Of a DNA stretch of 6,806 nt, positions 5,420-6,806 are shown piece after piece. The DNA is taken from assembly GCA_021774015.1 (NCBI GenBank), contig JAJFJO010000257.1:1-6806 (forward strand), given 5' to 3'. The DNA comes from Gammaproteobacteria bacterium. GTDB taxonomy: Bacteria; Pseudomonadota; Gammaproteobacteria; Coxiellales; Coxiellaceae. Position numbers and translations under genes: made by a program. Every line of letters starts with the position of its first letter. Position 1 is the first letter of the stretch. The notes below the pieces were generated by a model. The model was not told the origin of the DNA, searched no databases, and saw only the letters and a list, made by a program, of their open reading frames with translations.

Positions 5420-6376
5420 TTACTGAACGACTTCTCCTGCTGCTTGTAAATCAGCATGATAAGATGAGCGCACTAGCGGCCCGCTGGCGACATTTTCAAA
5501 GCCAATGGACTTGGCATAATTACCTAGCTCAACAAATTCCTGTGGAGTGACATATCTTTTCACAGGGTGATGGTAGCGTGTGGGTTGCAAGTATTGGCCC
5601 AGGGTTAACATATCAATATCATGTTCACGCATGTCTCTCAGTACCGCTTTAATTTGCTCATTGGTTTCACCTAAACCCAACATTAAACCTGATTTGGTGG
5701 GAATGCCGGGAAAGCGCTGTTTGAATTCTTGTAGTAAACGCAAAGACCATTCGTAGTTCGCGCCCGGGCGCACGGCTTTATACAAATTGGGAACCGTTTC
5801 TACATTATGATTAAACACGTCAGGTAAACCGCTTGCCATCGCATCGAGTGCTTTTTCCATGCGTCCACGAAAATCCGGAACGAGCACTTCTAATGTCACC
5901 GTGGGGTTGGCTTTGCGTGCCTCATTAATGCATTCGCTAAAATGGGCAGCGCCACCATCACGCAAATCATCTCGGTCTACGGAGGTGATAACGACGTATT
6001 TTAAATCCATTGTTGCAATAGTCTTCGCAAGGTTTTTAGGTTCTTCAGGGTCTAGTGGATCTGGCCTACCGTGACCGACATCACAAAACGTGCAACGGCG
6101 CGTGCATTTTTCACCCATAATCATAAAGGTGGCGGTACCATGGCCAAAACATTCAGGGAGGTTGGGGCATGAAGCTTCTTCACAGACCGTAACCATGCGA
6201 TTTTCACGTAGGAGTTCTTTTAATTTACCGATGCTATCATTGCTAGGGAGTTTGACGCGAATCCAGTCTGGCTTGCGCAGAGGCTTTTCTGTAGGCTCTA
6301 TTTTCACTGGGATACGGGATAGTTTTTCTGCGCCTAAGGCCTTCTTTGTTGGATCATAGTGTTGATTTTTGCTCAT
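5420..6376 (-). CDS. lipA: Lipoyl synthase LipA
   Basis: This radical-SAM enzyme inserts two sulfur atoms at C6 and C8 of protein-bound octanoyl chains, completing the lipoyl cofactor of the 2-oxoacid dehydrogenases and the glycine cleavage H protein. It is cytoplasmic. The 318-residue length is normal. The auxiliary cluster motif CEEASCPNLPEC provides C65, C70 and C76 (Cx4Cx5C). The radical-SAM cluster motif CTRRCTFC provides C91, C95 and C98 (Cx3Cx2C). The C-terminal RSSY motif is at 303-306, with the serine that ligates the auxiliary cluster. Other family blocks are intact, including VITSVDRDDLRDGGA, FNHNVETV and LGQYLQPT. The ATG at 6376 has GGAG 7 nt upstream (6387-6384), inside the lipB coding region. 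The start overlaps lipB by 23 bp, which suggests one transcript and probable translational coupling. Confidence 0.98.
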   Translation of the reverse strand: MSKNQHYDPTKKALGAEKLSRIPVKIEPTEKPLRKPDWIRVKLPSNDSIGKLKELLRENRMVTVCEEASCPNLPECFGHGTATFMIMGEKCTRRCTFCDVGHGRPDPLDPEEPKNLAKTIATMDLKYVVITSVDRDDLRDGGAAHFSECINEARKANPTVTLEVLVPDFRGRMEKALDAMASGLPDVFNHNVETVPNLYKAVRPGANYEWSLRLLQEFKQRFPGIPTKSGLMLGLGETNEQIKAVLRDMREHDIDMLTLGQYLQPTRYHHPVKRYVTPQEFVELGNYAKSIGFENVASGPLVRSSYHADLQAAGEVVQ

Positions 6377-6806
6377 CGCACAACTCCGGTAAATGCTGCT
6401 GGTGTTGGGGTGCAGTATACCCGAAAATATCGCAAAAGTGTGGCAGTATCTCAGTTTTAATGGACTCGATGCTAACAGATGTCTCCCAATCTGAGATCTG
6501 GACCATATTCATGCCTTTGAGCCCACAAGGATTGATGTAGCTGAAGGGAGTGAGATCCATATTGACGTTCAGAGCAATGCCGTGATAACTGCAGCCTTTG
6601 CGAACGCGCAGCCCGATGGAGCAGATTTTTGCGCCATCGACATAAACACCCGGTGCGTTAGGATTAGCGCTAGCGGTAACGCCTTTAGATGACAATAAAG
6701 CGATAATGACTTTTTCAAAACGATGGACCATATCTCGAGGGCCGATGTTCATGCGCTTGATATCAAGTAAAGCATACATCATGAGTTGGCCGGGGCCGTG
6801 ATACGT
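6354..6806 (-). CDS. lipB: Octanoyltransferase LipB, N-terminus outside window
   Basis: LipB moves octanoate from octanoyl-acyl carrier protein to a lysine of lipoyl domains, producing the substrate of LipA. The frame stays open to the right edge, and its first visible codons read TYHGPGQLMMY, the conserved LipB substrate-pocket motif (RGGxxTYHGPGQ). The methionines after it are therefore internal and the start lies beyond 6806. The visible part has 150 residues. The catalytic pair is present: Lys in GAKICSIGLR (visible residue 60) and Cys in INPCG (visible residue 94), 34 residues apart as in E. coli LipB (K135 and C169). SYHGIALNVNMDLTPF between them is also typical. The last roughly 40 residues are less conserved and run into the lipA start. 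Confidence 0.97.
   Translation of the reverse strand, partial: TYHGPGQLMMYALLDIKRMNIGPRDMVHRFEKVIIALLSSKGVTASANPNAPGVYVDGAKICSIGLRVRKGCSYHGIALNVNMDLTPFSYINPCGLKGMNMVQISDWETSVSIESIKTEILPHFCDIFGYTAPQHQQHLPELCDEQKSTL

Overview
The window reads as chromosomal DNA of a gammaproteobacterium. The lipB-lipA pair and the DedA/PAP2/LssY_C membrane protein both fit that class. The LssY-type C-terminus and the Sel1-repeat protein beside it give a Legionellales-like flavour, but the taxonomic guess is weak. No rRNA, tRNA, CRISPR array, transposase or integrase is visible.

Left side, plus strand (1-1462). A Sel1-like repeat protein enters from beyond the left edge and ends at 1209. It carries an in-frame Ala-Ser hexanucleotide microsatellite near its C-terminus. 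Just downstream lies a 73-codon open frame that matches only the extreme C-terminus of the murein-recycling ligase Mpl. It appears to be a gene remnant left by a deletion or rearrangement.

Centre, minus strand (1505-3134). A visibly AT-richer gene encodes an archaeal-type P-loop ATPase with a winged-helix segment and a DUF234 domain that keeps the D...ExK residues of a PD-(D/E)XK fold. It probably starts at a TTG at 2932, preceded by a good Shine-Dalgarno sequence. The DNA upstream of it is the most unusual part of the window. Four roughly 36-bp imperfect palindromes (CTCTCG...CGAGAG) begin at 2940, 2993, 3046 and 3099, a spacing of exactly 53 bp each time. A plausible sigma-70 promoter is threaded through the two proximal palindromes, and the nearest one contains the Shine-Dalgarno sequence. 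This looks like an operator array, or an element that limits expression from read-through transcripts.

Right side, minus strand (3251-6806). Transcription order is lipB (start beyond the right edge), lipA (overlapping lipB by 23 bp), then after 114 bp a 684-residue DedA-PAP2-LssY_C fusion. LipB and LipA make up the de novo lipoate pathway: octanoyl transfer from acyl carrier protein, then sulfur insertion. The membrane protein is probably a lipid-phosphate phosphatase or lipid-handling protein. The ATPase gene lies downstream on the same strand, so read-through from this group would enter it through the palindrome array.
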